DNA of 64,000 nt from Epiperipatus broadwayi (Eukaryota > Onychophora > Udeonychophora > Euonychophora > Peripatidae): contig JAQFVV010012422.1 in assembly GCA_028023455.1 (NCBI GenBank), forward strand, positions 7,677,210-7,741,209. The letters run 5' to 3'. The stretch's first letter is position 1; every line of letters starts with the position of its first letter. The notes under the pieces were generated by a model, which ran no database searches, was not told the origin of the DNA, and worked only from the letters and a program-made list of their open reading frames with translations. Shown in pieces: positions 46,646-57,223 of this stretch. The translations under genes and the position numbers were made by a program.

Positions 46646-46681
46646 AATAATAATAACAATAATAATAACAACAACAACTAT
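46597..46681. repeat. Compound trinucleotide microsatellite
   Basis: Runs of AAT, ATG and AAC trinucleotides follow one another (TAATAATAATAATGATGATG, then ATAATAACAATAATAACAAC). Confidence 0.95.
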
Positions 46682-46989
46682 AATAATAAGTGAACATTAG
46701 AAAAGCAAAACATGATTACTGGTTAGAAAGAAAGAAAGGAGGAAGAAAGATGATCATTGTCTCTGAAAGTAATGATGGATGAAGCAGATAAAACATTCTT
46801 TATAATTGTTATTAATTTCAGCCAATAATAACAGCAATCTTTGCAACATCTTCTTCAGATGAGCAGCTGCTCTTGAGAATGATTAGGAAAAAATAGGACA
46901 ATTGGATGTATGCTAATATACTAAATGTAAAAAGGAAATTATTCTACATGAATAAAGCATGATAAACAGAGCAGCTGAAATTCAAAAAA

Positions 46990-48290
46990 CATTAATTATA
47001 ATCTATAATTTGCCAAGCACTTTTGGTACTGTATACCAGAATCATGGTAACATATTGGAACTGAATGGATAATATTCCAGTGCATGCTCAGTGGAACACT
47101 AGTGTTATGTTGATTGATAATGTTTTTAGACTTTGTATTAAACCAAGCCTCTTTCAACTTCCTTTTCCTATCATTTGACTCATTGCACACAGTAGTAATA
47201 TTTTGAGAATAAAACTCATGACCACAATTACTTTCATGATTTGAAAAAAACAGAATTAATCTGTAAATGACTTTTAGATTTTTTGTATTGATAAATTATG
47301 CTGTTGTAATCGTGTTAAAACATTTGCCTTTGTTTCACCATAATAAATAACATTACAACTAATTTCTTTCCAAGCAATGGAATAAACTACTTCATACTTA
47401 TTCATTTCTTCCACATTATCCTTTGAATTGTTTATTAATCTATTTAAACACAAAGGGGAATGGAATCCTACATTATAATCTTCATCAATAATATTTTTTA
47501 ATTTCTTACTTACAGATGGCACATAAGCTAAAGAAAACCACTTTTTGACCATTTTATTATTTACATCCACTTTACATTTAAACTTTAAATTCTGATAAAA
47601 CAAACACAATTGTCTGTGTAATATAGTTTTTTTCTATCCCACTCCTATCAAATCATTCATATATTTCTCAATATTACTTTTCCTATCTGCTTCAAATTTA
47701 CAAAGATGCAAATTTTGACACAAAAACACTTAAATCCAGCCATTTTATAATTCAAAGGAACATTCGATGACAGATATATAAAACCTTTTACATTCAATGG
47801 TTTAACAAACATTTTATACCCAAACATATTACAGCATTTATATACATTTACGTCTAAATACTTTAAGATACCATCATTTTCAAACTCAATAGTCCATGAC
47901 AAACCAGAATTCTCATTTAATTCATTGAACATATTCACTATCACATCTTTTGAACCATATACAAAAACATCATCCACATATCTTCTATATATTAAATCCA
48001 GAACTCCTTATAAATGGCTCAGCAATATGTATTTCCATTTCCGAAGTGTATAAACTACACACAATACCACTCACTGCCAACCCCATCGGCCAACCATTCC
48101 TCATTTGATAAAGATCCTTTCAGTAAAGAGACATTTTGAGATTCTTGATATGATAAGCAAGCATTGCTGTTAGCATATTATCAGTTGATATTCCAAGAGA
48201 TTCTCTGCATGATTTATCAAAGTATGGATTCTATTTTATAAATTTTGAAATAGATCTAAGTGGCTTTAATTTTCTACAAATATATTTTCC
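46990..48290 (-). pseudogene. Penelope-like element relic: reverse transcriptase plus GIY-YIG nuclease
   Basis: Read on the minus strand from 48290. The reverse transcriptase shows LKPLRSISKFI (~48260) and WPMGLAVSGIVCSLYTSEME (~48100, equivalent of the GxxMG-LS motif). After a one-base frame change comes RRYVDDVFVYG (~47990-47960; YVDD is the catalytic aspartate pair), then the thumb-like IEFENDGILKYLDV (~47890). A second frame (47609-47274) covers the linker YNVGFHSPL and the GIY-YIG nuclease start CNVIYYGETKANVLTRLQQH (~47345). A third frame (47190-46996) gives DRKRKLKEAWF. Compared with a complete PLE the 5' part is missing. At least two frameshifts and internal stops mark it as dead. The RT-then-GIY-YIG order is diagnostic of Penelope-like elements. 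Confidence 0.85.
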
Positions 48291-48383
48291 CCCCAAATGC
48301 ATCATGGTTGCTATATATAAAAACACATTAAACTATAACTTAGGACTTATAGAATACATTGAAATACGTGTGTGTAAGTATGT

Positions 48384-48836
48384 ATGTGTTTGAAAAGGAA
48401 GGTTTTTAATAAATATGTTTTGCCAGTTCTTACTTATGGATCTGAGACTTGGACACTTAATAGAAGAGCAATACAGAGACTTCAGACCACTCAAAGAAGT
48501 ATGGAGAGATGCATGTTGGGAGTAACAAGAAGAGATCAAAAATGCAATGTATGGATAAGAGAACAAACATGTGCTACTGACCTCACTGAAAAAATTAAAA
48601 GACTGAAGTGGAGTTGGGCTGGACATATTGCTAGAAGAGATGATAATAGATGGACAATTGAAATTTTAAGCTGGATTCCAAGAGATTGTAAAAGACCCAG
48701 AAAGAGACCACATGTGAGATGGATGGATGAAATTAGAAAATGTGCAGGGGTGATGTGGAGAAAAAAAGCTAAAGATAGGAAAAGATGGACTGAACTTGGA
48801 GAGACTTTCATCCTGCAATGGATTGGTAATGGTTGA
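48384..48836 (+). pseudogene. RTE-like LINE 3' end, intact 150-codon frame
   Basis: An uninterrupted frame encodes the C-terminal part of an endonuclease/reverse-transcriptase LINE: CLKRKVFNKYVLPVLTYGSE, TWTLNRRAIQRLQTTQRSME, LKWSWAGHIARRDDNRW and KRPHVRWMDEIRKCAGVMWR, stopping after LQWIGNG. The 3' tail TTGATGATGATGAT follows the stop directly. It is 5' truncated, abutting the PLE relic that runs the other way. The open frame shows it is young. The 1441-1696 and 52137-52675 copies are relatives. Confidence 0.85.
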
Positions 48837-48849
48837 TGATGATGATATG

Positions 48850-49540
48850 TACGTATGCATGTATATATGTATTATAACCATTCAAATAACACACAAGACC
48901 AGGAAAAGGGGCTGAGTGAGAGACAAAATAGAACTAGACCCATACATGAAGTTTTAATAATATACAAGAGGAAGAACATTTTTTAACAAAAAAAAAATTA
49001 TTTATAAAGTTTAAAACCCATAAATAGTCATTTACTCTACCAATATCACTAATGGCAAACAAATATCCATTTGAATAGCTTTGTGTAACTCTAAATATAC
49101 TAGAAACAGCAATGTCTCAGGATATCCTTATAACTTTAATAATATTATCTCAGGCCATTCTCATATGCAGACCAAGTATATAAATGTGTATATAATGGAT
49201 GAATAACTTTTCTAAAAGAACTCCATGTGTGTTATATTTAATAAGGTTAGCAAGTTAGTTAGTTCTTAACTCATAGGTCGCATTTTGTTTATATCAAACA
49301 ATTGTCTCCGATTTCTTAATGAAAATATCATAATAATTACTATTCTCAAAATTATTACTCAGCCATGTTGAATGATCTATTCTTGATGAATAAATAGCAA
49401 AGGGTTTTTATTGTATCGATTCATTTCTCAACAAATTCACCAAATCAATTATTTATTCATATTCCTTTATACAGACATAATACTGATAAATATAAATCAG
49501 TTATCGTTTGGATTACTGTATTTACTGTAGTATTAAACAA
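48850..49540. other. AT-rich spacer
   Basis: No recognised gene or element. Confidence 0.45.
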
Positions 49541-49543
49541 AAT

Positions 49544-49845
49544 ATTAATCCGTAACTTAAATTAGTTTTCACAGAATATCCAAGAATTTAAGTCATTTTT
49601 CGCCAATATAATATGCAGAGATTCATTAATCCATTGTTTCAAATCAATTTTATATTATTCAGCTAAAGTTCGGGTCATTTTCACAAATGTGAGATCAAGA
49701 TACTTATTAATCCATCTATTCAAATTTGTTTTATAAAACTCATTTATTACTTTAGGTAGTTTTCACAAGTACAGAATGGGACAATACATTAATCCATAAA
49801 TTCGCATGAGTTTTATACTATTCAGTAAAAACTTTAGGTTGATGC
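49544..49845. repeat. Decayed tandem array, period about 81-82 bases, about four units
   Basis: The phrase ATTAATCC recurs at 49544, 49625, 49706 and 49788, giving spacings of 81, 81 and 82. Each unit also has an ATAxTATTCA-like centre and a TTTTCACA(A/G)-like end. Units are strongly diverged. It resembles the remnant of a satellite array. Confidence 0.7.
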
Positions 49846-49921
49846 AATGAATATAATTCCAAACAAGCAATTTTATTTTTCTACAATAAAAATTAAGTAT
49901 ATATTTTAAATATATATATAT

Positions 49922-50002
49922 ATGTCAAAGCGTTGACCCGGAAGCGAAACTGGGCCAGCTGCTTGGAAGGCAGCTATGCTAACCCCTAAGACACCAACGC
50001 TT
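49922..50002 (-). mobile_element. tRNA-Gly-derived SINE, canonical type
   Basis: Minus strand reads AAGCGTTGGTGTCTTAGGGG, TTAGCATAGCTGCCTTCCAA, GCAGCTGGCCCAGTTTCGCT and TCCGGGTCAACGCTTTGACA. The CTTCCAA anticodon loop and the GCGTTGG/TCAACGC acceptor stem are those of tRNA-Gly(UCC). It sits in (TA)n; no TSD can be defined. Confidence 0.85.
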
Positions 50003-50009
50003 AGTCTTT

Positions 50010-51090
50010 AGAAAAGCAACAAATAATTATTGCAGTGTTATCACAACAATATTCTCCCTAATTAGATATGATTTTATAATTGATTGTGCCATATTTACAT
50101 CTGGTCAAAATACTAATTTCAATTCAAAATTTTAACACATTTTCCAAACGTAACTTTATTTACACTGAAAAATTTACTGAATAGACAGAATTCTCTATTC
50201 TTCACTTTGTTAAATATAGTGCAATGAATTTGTTTAATTAATTATATCATGGCTAGATAGAATTTGGGCAGCTCTGCTCTATTGTCATATACTGTACATT
50301 TAATTGCCTGAAAAGTTATTATTTAATAAATATTTATTATTCTCGGGCATTTTTAAATATTTGTTCTTATTGTTACAGTATGATCTTAGAATACAATACC
50401 AAAAGATAGTATCTGGTTTTATCATTAATATTTTTAATTGCTTTTTACAATACTGGGAGATATGGAAGATATGTTTTAAAATCATGATGACGTGATGCTT
50501 ATTGAGTTACATTTGTTTATTTACCTATGCGCAGTAAGTTTATTTATATATGTATTAAAGATTTTCGTAGGCAAAAACATCATTGAGCTTATATAAATTA
50601 GTACAGTGTATATGTGAAAAGGTGAAAATCCTTTCTATTTAATTACATACATACTATGCACTTGATAAATAAATTCCAAAGTTACACATAGGTAAAGGCT
50701 GTAAACACATACTTCAGATTCATTCTTGTATACATTTGTTGTGCTAATATTAATATTGTATGCCACTTCTGTCAGATCACACTGCCATCTTCTGGATAAT
50801 AGAGAACATTTCTTGGATGTTGCAGACATGCAGACAATTGTTGTTTGATTTTAAATTTGCTAAGCTCATGATTAATATTTTGACCAAAAAAATTCAGGAA
50901 AGAAATAGGGAGAAGAATAAAGATATGCTGCATATATATCTAGTCAGAGCCATCCCATGAGTTTGTGCCATCTGGATGCAAAATTATGTTGCCGCTCTTC
51001 TAAAAAGAATCATAATAATATTAAATTGAAATTTTCATATAATATATAACATAAAAATTTATTATAAAATAGATTTGATTGTTATTTTTT
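50010..51090. other. Intergenic stretch, no recognised gene
   Basis: Overlapping short frames on both strands around 50300-50500 and 50630-50960 have no recognisable domain. Confidence 0.45.
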
Positions 51091-51107
51091 TCTTAATATA
51101 TATATTG

Positions 51108-51228
51108 TGTCAAGCATTGGTGGTCGAAAGGTCAGCGACAGCTGCTTTGCAGGCAGTTGTCCCGGGTTCGCGGATTCGCTTCCCGGCTGATGCTATGACA
51201 CATGAGAAAAAAAGAAAAAAAAGGATAT
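51108..51228 (+). mobile_element. tRNA-Gly-derived SINE, duplicated B-box type
   Basis: Reads TGTCAAGCATTGGTGGTCGA, the GCTGCTTTGCAGGCAGTTGT anticodon arm, the duplicated CCCGGGTTCGCGGATTCGCT, TCCCGGCTGATGCTATGACA and CATGAG plus an A-rich tail. TSD TTAATATATATATTG (15 bases) lies at 51093-51107 and 51229-51243. Confidence 0.95.
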
Positions 51229-51807
51229 TTAATATATATATTGCTATATTATACTTTTAAGAAAGAAAAAACAAAATGTAAATGTTTTTTTTTTTAATTT
51301 TTACGTTTAATTGCAGTATATCCTGCACATATGAGTTTGAATTATGGAATTGTTTTTATTTGATTTGGATTTAATTCTAAGGTAAGTTTAATTAATGAAT
51401 CAGTTACTAGATGTAAATTTCTGACATTTGTTAATTACAAAAATATTTGTTGTATACAGGATCACAGCATGTGGATGTGCAGGTTGTGTGGGGCACAAAT
51501 GCATTTCATCATGGCCGCCAAGACACCAAGATAATTAATAAAGTTTATACGCAAATAAAAATGTTTACATTTTTAAATTATTTCATCATTGAAAATATGT
51601 TCTGAGCATAAATATTTTTTATTTAAATGTAAAGGGAATACTTCTTTATTAAACTTATTTGTGAATTAGTTCAAAATATACCACATACATATTCTTATCA
51701 TTATGTTAAACTGAACAGATACTGAATTTTATTAATTTGAGTATATATAATAATTAATAATATAATGACTTTATATACATATGATATTATGGAAGGAAAC
51801 CTCTCCA

Positions 51808-52075
51808 TACATGTACTACGGAACTGGCAAATACCCTTTCCCCATCAACAAACATTTTAAAAACATAGGTGGCACCACTTATGCTCATAGCTTATTTTTA
51901 ATTAAACAATTTTTATTGACTATAATTAAAATAAAGCTTGATTCTAGCATAAGCCTGATTTTTAAATTAACAAACACAGGGAAGAGAGAGCTTTTTTATT
52001 TTTAACTACTTATGCTTTTAAAATGTTTATTAGTAGGGAGAGAGTGGAGTGCATTTCAATTCTATAGCACTTGTA
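51808..52075. repeat. Foldback (MITE-like) element, about 270 bases
   Basis: Inverted arms of about 60 bases. The left arm reads GTACTACGGAACTGGCAAAT then CATTTTAAAAACATAGG; the right arm, inverted, reads GTGCTATAGAATTGAAATGC then CATTTTAAAAGCATAAG. The centre contains AAGCTTGATTCTAGCATAAG then CCTGATTTTTAAATT. The right-arm sequence and the central AATCAGGCTTAT segment recur at 59060-59290. Confidence 0.7.
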
Positions 52076-52136
52076 TGAAAACTAGCTTCTTTCTTTCCAC
52101 AATATTATATATATATATGGGTGTATATATTGTTTA

Positions 52137-52675
52137 TATGTATAAAATTAATAATAGAATTAAACTTGGTTGGAGTGCTTTTGGTAGAAATAACTTGATA
52201 CTAAAAGGAAATATGTCTATGTGTTTGAAAAGGAAGGTTTTTAATAAATGTGTTTTACCAATTCTTACTTATGGATCTGAGACTTAGACACTTAATAGAA
52301 GAACAATACAGAGACTTCAGACCACTCAAAGAAGTATGGGGATATGCATATTGGGAGTAACAAGAAGAGATCGAAAATGCAATATATGGGTAAGAGGACA
52401 AATAGGTGTTACTGACCTCATTGAAAAAATTAAAAGACTGAAGTTGAATTGGGCTGGACATATTTCTAGAAGAGATGATAATAGATGGACAATTAAAATC
52501 TTAAACTGGATTCCAAGAGGTCGTAAAAGACCCAAAAAGAGACCACATGTGAGATGGATGGGTGAAATAAGAGAGTGTGCAGGGGTTATGTGGAGAAGAG
52601 AACCTAAAGATTGGAGAAAATAGATTGAACTTAGAGAGACCTTCATTCTGCAGTGGATTGTTAATGTTTGATGAT
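52137..52675 (+). pseudogene. RTE-like LINE 3' part with two in-frame stops
   Basis: Longest of the three RTE-like copies. It begins KINNRIKLGWSAFGRNNL, then GNMSMCLKRKVFNKCVLPIL, TYGSET, then a stop (TAG at 52285-52287, replacing Trp of the 48384 copy). It continues through LKLNWAGHISRRDDNRW, KRPKKRPHVRWMGEIREC and EPKDWRK, has a second TAG at 52621-52623 (again where the sister copy has Trp), and ends ETFILQWIVNV with TGATGATGATGAGATGAT after the stop. Both stops can be single G-to-A changes. It is otherwise co-linear with 48384-48836, so decay is recent. Confidence 0.85.
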
Positions 52676-52689
52676 GATGATGAGATGAT

Positions 52690-53390
52690 TGTAACTAATT
52701 AAATGAATACATTATTAATATCATGCCCCACAAATATGGGTAAGTCAAAAGCTGTAATGGCACAAACTTATTATCACGCCCATGAGCTAATCATGCTAAA
52801 AGTGTAAAGGAATAAATAAGTAATGTAAATAAGATGTGGCATTGTGATCACATACATTCTAACTTGCAAGCATTTATATTTAATGCATAACATGCAAGCC
52901 AGATTATAGTAACCTTACAACCTGTAGTATATGCATGAACATACTATGAATGCTTTAAAACTGAACATTATGATATAAAATAAGAGTATCACAGTATATA
53001 TTTGTAACGAACCCAAATTCAATGGTGCTCAATGACAGACCTTGCATTAACTTAAAATAAAACAAAGAACTAAAGTTGAAAGACCAAGGACATCATGGTA
53101 GATGATAACCAATAACAATTTTATTATAAAATAATTATTATTATAATGATGGTTAACACACTGAATAAAAATAACCAATAAAATAAATTAAGAACGGTGT
53201 ATGTCCTATTTACCTTCAATAATAGGTTTATAAATTTAATATGATTTACGTTTTTCAAAATAGTCGAACTGCTAGATTAATACAACATAGCATTTCAAAA
53301 CCTTTTTATCTGCATTTACTATTATTAGGTGGGAATTGTCTAATTTAATAGAATTTTTTATTTATAATTTAAAATTTTTTAAGTTATATT
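52690..53390. other. AT-rich spacer
   Basis: Contains TATATATTTGTAACGAACCC at about 52996, similar to the start of the 7646 repeat unit, but no wider match was seen. No gene. Confidence 0.4.
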
Positions 53391-53398
53391 GCATTTGA

Positions 53399-53995
53399 AA
53401 CAGACAAAACTCTCTATACGGCAATGCCATCCAATGTAAACCAGAGTAATCAATGGATGCCAGAAGGCTTGTGCATAAAATCCCTACCTAGTGCCTACTT
53501 ATCCAATATCCCCAGACTAGTTTCTGGATTGTAGCCTTTATCAGTGAGGAGTGTTGGATCTAAGAGCCTTGCAAGGATCTAATGCAACCTTCCAGCAGCC
53601 AGCTTTCATCTCTACTTAACTACAAAACTATGAGAATAAAATTGAAAACATAATATTTTCAATCTAAGCTTGTTAGCCTATATAGTCATATAGGTCTGAA
53701 CTCTGTTCAGTACCTATACATTTTGTTGTCTTTGGTTCTTTAATAACCATAGCCACCACTATCCTATTAGGCAGGATTGGTATTAAGCTGCCAAACATCA
53801 CATAATCACCATTTCTTATGCTTGTTGGGGATATTGGATGTGTAGCCACTAGATAGGGATTTTATGCACAAGCCTTCTGGAATCGATTGATTACTCTAGC
53901 TTGCACTGAGTGGCACTACTGTATAGAGAGTTTTGTCAGTTTTAATAACAGTTATGAACAATCATAAGAAATGGTGATCATGTGATGTTTGGTGG
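53399..53995 (-). repeat. Hammerhead-repeat family, large compound locus
   Basis: Two family segments lie in opposite orientation, so 53404-53514 and 53826-53937 are inverted copies of about 110 bases (ACAAAACTCTCTATACGGCA, TTGTGCATAAAATCCCTACC, ATCCAATATCCCC against GGGGATATTGGATG, GGGATTTTATGCACAAGCCT, TGTATAGAGAGTTTTGT). A second inverted pair of about 30 bases (53793-53822 and 53963-53993; CCAAACATCACAT...ATCACC) encloses the right segment. The left segment, read on the minus strand, carries the hammerhead-like fold at 53501-53559. Sub-blocks recur at 10541-10600, 23375-23566, 38235-38455 and 58089-58139. Confidence 0.8.
53501..53559 (-). ncRNA. Type I hammerhead ribozyme-like fold
   Basis: Minus-strand order: ATCCAA, CAC, TCCTCA, CTGATAA, AGGCTACAATCCA, GAAAC TA GTC, TGGGGA, TA, TTGGAT. 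Stem I forms from TCCTCA with TGGGGA (6 bp, one G-U) and ATCCAA with TTGGAT (6 bp), separated by an internal loop of 3 and 2 bases. Stem II is a short GG/CC helix. Stem III is A-U and C-G around a two-base loop, with the expected cleavage after GUC (53515). The arrangement is that of a type I hammerhead with a tiny stem III, as in some satellite and Penelope-associated ribozymes. CTGATAA instead of CTGATGA is a G-to-A change at an essential position, so this copy is probably inactive. The 10541 copy keeps CTGATGA. Confidence 0.6.
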
Positions 53996-53999
53996 TTAT

Positions 54000-54290
54000 A
54001 ATGCACTTCTAAAGCAGACCCGAAAATATTTTTAATAAGAGTTGACAATAACTAATTCCTTCTCCCCCCTTCCAAGATAAAGATTAAAATATATATCTAA
54101 TTTGTTTCCAGTTATAACTCTTTAAAACATTTCAATATTAATACTTATGGTTGTATTTATCAATTAAATGTTTTATGCTTATAACATTAATAAAAATTAA
54201 TTTAATATAGACAATCATTGGTAAACATTACCTTTAGCGGTCTGAAACATATGTGCTCTAAATAATTTTGTTACTTTTTGTTTTTTCCTG
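54000..54290. other. AT-rich spacer
   Basis: No recognised gene or repeat. Confidence 0.4.
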
Positions 54291-54293
54291 TAG

Positions 54294-54380
54294 TTGTAAA
54301 TTTAGTGCTTTGACAATATCTGCAAGTTGTAAGCTTAATCCTTTGACAATATCTATAAGTGTAAAGTTGATACTTTGAAC
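54294..54380. repeat. Short tandem repeat, unit about 34 bases
   Basis: Two and a half units built on GTTGTAA, AGTGCTTTGACAATATCTGC versus AATCCTTTGACAATATCTAT, then GATACTTTGAAC. Confidence 0.8.
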
Positions 54381-54554
54381 CAGTAATTGTACATACCGTA
54401 TCTAGTGTTTAAAATCCATTCAGAGAACTCCTGTGAGAATTGCATTATTTCATGACTACAATAATTATGTAACACTTATTGTGCTAGTAAATGAAATGTT
54501 AAATCTTCTGACTATTTGTGCAGAATTTTGGTGTGCGGAATTTTGGTGTTCATG

Positions 54555-54730
54555 GTAATTGATGGAGGAACTTCAAACTTCAGAATTGGCAGTGAGGTGG
54601 CTAGCGAGTAGGTGGCTGCTAAAAAACAATGTTTTATGCCAGCATTGTGATGAACAATATTCACTGATGAGATATGCTAAAGGTGCAGATGGTATTAGAT
54701 GGCAATGCAGCATATGTCAATGCATGTGAA
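54555..54730 (+). pseudogene. Merlin/ISXO2-type transposase N-terminal fragment
   Basis: An uninterrupted frame of about 55 codons reads ELAVRWLASRWLLKNNVLCQ, then HCDEQYSLMRYAKGADGIRW, then QCSICQCM and a stop. The pattern W-L....LL, C-x2-C, about 18 residues, DG-x-RW-x-C-x2-C is the zinc-ribbon start of Merlin (IS1595/ISXO2-like) transposases. The catalytic domain does not follow in any frame; after the stop only short decayed pieces remain. It is an old, truncated DNA transposon copy. Family assignment is from motif spacing, not a search. Confidence 0.5.
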
Positions 54731-54739
54731 ACATAAGCT

Positions 54740-55780
54740 AAAATGGCAATTTGGTACCAGAAATGCCTTATTTTCATCCTATCTGCAAGAATTTTAATTC
54801 AGGATTCTTTGCAATAGTGACACCTTTTTTTTGTGAGATTTATCATATGTATTAATGAGAACTATGCATTGTAGTTCAAAATTATTTCACCAGGACAAGT
54901 ATGCTTTAGCCACTAAAGGTAACGATTACCCAATCATTTTATAATTAAATCATCTATTGTATGAAGCATTTATTTATATTGTTTTACTATTAGTTTCTAA
55001 TAAACTATATGAACTATTAAAGTTGATGTAAAAGAATGTTCTGGGAAATTATTTTTTTAATCAAAAATGATATTACCATTTTATATACTCCTTGTATCAT
55101 GCAATTTATAATAAGAATTATTAATTGTCCTCACTATTTGTTTGGGTCCCTGGTAATCCCTTGAAGTGGTAAGAAGCATAATTGAGTAGACTTATTATTC
55201 CCTAACAATCCAAATCTGACTTTGTTTCAAATAATTTTTTTTTTGTTTCATTGTGGTTGATCAGAATAACTTATAAATTATGATATCCATTAGGTTGAGA
55301 GATTGATCACAATACTGTTCTGATTAGATTTAATTTTTTGAAGAGAGGTTTGCATTTGATAATCCTATTTTTTTTAAAATTTATTCATCCAGATTCCTGT
55401 GAAATTTTATAGATGAAGGGAGGACAAATCCCAGCCTTTTGCTTAATCTTAACAGTTCATGCTTTTGTTTTTTAACCACTTAAATAAATGATTTTTATGG
55501 AAACTCAGCTTTTAAAATGAGAGATTTTAAAATACAAGTCAGTTCGATGTATTTTTTTTCTCTGACCCTTATCAAAAATGCACTGATTTTTCTAGCAGAT
55601 GATAATTTCGTTAAATGTTAATAGTTTTACTGTCTTGTGTTTTGTATTCATATAACGTAGGATAGTTTTCGGTTACTTGTACTGTGTCCACTAGGCAATG
55701 CTGCAGTACCATCAAAAAGCCTGCAAGTGATAAAATTCTGTCCAAAAATGGCTGAAATCGATGGAAAATTAAAATTAAAA
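54740..55780. other. Intergenic stretch, no recognised gene
   Basis: AT-rich. The first part may contain the rest of the Merlin relic, too decayed to read. Confidence 0.4.
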
Positions 55781-55786
55781 TCCTTA

Positions 55787-56012
55787 AGGCAAGACATCAA
55801 AAGTAAATAAAAAATCAAGTAAAATGCCTAAGGTAAGACATGAAAAGTAAGTAAAAAATCAAGTAAAAAAAATCAATTAAATACATAAAACACAAATCTA
55901 CCCACCCCCCACATAACAATTAAAATGCAAAAATCAGTTAAATACATAAAACACAGATCTCCCGCCCCCATATACAAATTTAAATGCAAAATTGGTTAAA
56001 TACATAAAACAC
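55787..56012. repeat. Two adjoining tandem repeats
   Basis: First a two-copy repeat (TAAGGCAAGACATCAAAAGT / TAAGGTAAGACATGAAAAGT plus AAATCAAGTAAAA). Then three units of about 55-60 bases built on GTTAAATACATAAAACACAA, a C-rich piece (CTACCCACCCCCCACATA) and TTAAAATGCAAAA. Confidence 0.85.
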
Positions 56013-56019
56013 AAATATA

Positions 56020-57223
56020 ATATTAAATGTCAAAAAAATTAGCATATGCTAAACCTTATTTAATGCTTTTTTCAAAAGCCTAAACAAAGCAAAAAATATA
56101 ATAAATGGTGGATGGAATGAAAAATGAATGGCACTACATGTAAAAAAAATCCAACACTTTCATGGAGTATCAACAAACAAAAAACCTAATTAACATACTT
56201 TTCAAAAATATGATACTAAATTTCATCAATATTTACAAATTTATTAAATTAATTACTCTCTTCTTTAAAATTATCACATATCATAACATATAAATGTTAA
56301 AATGAAATGAAATTATATAAATAGAATAGAAAATAGGAAAGTGTACATTATAAATGTTTAAAGTTACAGGAAAAAATATTAAAAAGTTATATTTTAGAAG
56401 TTTTTAAAATAGATTTATAGAGATATGCAATGAAGAAATATTACCAATTTTCCATCCTAGCAAAATCAAATTTGAACATTCATTCCTACATCTCTCCATT
56501 AGCAATGAAGAGAAGCTTGTTCTACAGCCCAGATCAGAATCCATCAAGTCCAGCTTAAAGTACCACAGTTAATTAATACTAGTGATATGTTTAAATAATC
56601 AATATGTAAAACTACAACTTAATCATATATCTTTCAACCTAATAATTTATATATATTTTATTTATTCATTAACATCATATCTACTGGCTTAATTATTTCA
56701 ATAACTTTAGAATCTATCTAGTTTATCAATATATTTACGTATTTTATCTTGAATGGTGAAGGGAAAATTTTTAATAAATTAACTTGTTTACATTTTCATC
56801 TGCTCTTAAAGTTTCAAGAGAGAGCAGAGCAAAGTTATTTTTAATGTATCTTACACCCCTTAGTTAATTTACATAAATATAATTACAAATAAAATACATT
56901 TTTATAAATCATGATATTAAATAAATAATTTAGAATAACAAATATATATTTTTTTATTATTTATTCCAGATACTAATTAACAAAATATTAATTTTAAACA
57001 TATTTTAATATTGATATGTATATTTTTTATATAATCATTTATTTATTATAATACACACATATCATGTATTGACCATGTTATGATCCATAGTCAATATGAA
57101 TTACTATTCTCTATAAACTATACATTAAATAATTTTTTTAACATTAACAATTATAATATAGGTTTTGTTGTTTCATTTTTTTATTTTAAATATTTTTTAA
57201 ACATTCATATAAACCTCAAAATG

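Noticed and set aside
48333-48881. Minus-strand frames across 48.3-48.9 kb
   Set aside because: Antisense to the intact RTE-like frame at 48384-48836.
2529-51228. Functional tRNA genes at the SINE loci
   Set aside because: Every copy has an A tail, most have TSDs, and most have disrupted arms or loops; they are retroposed copies rather than tRNA genes.
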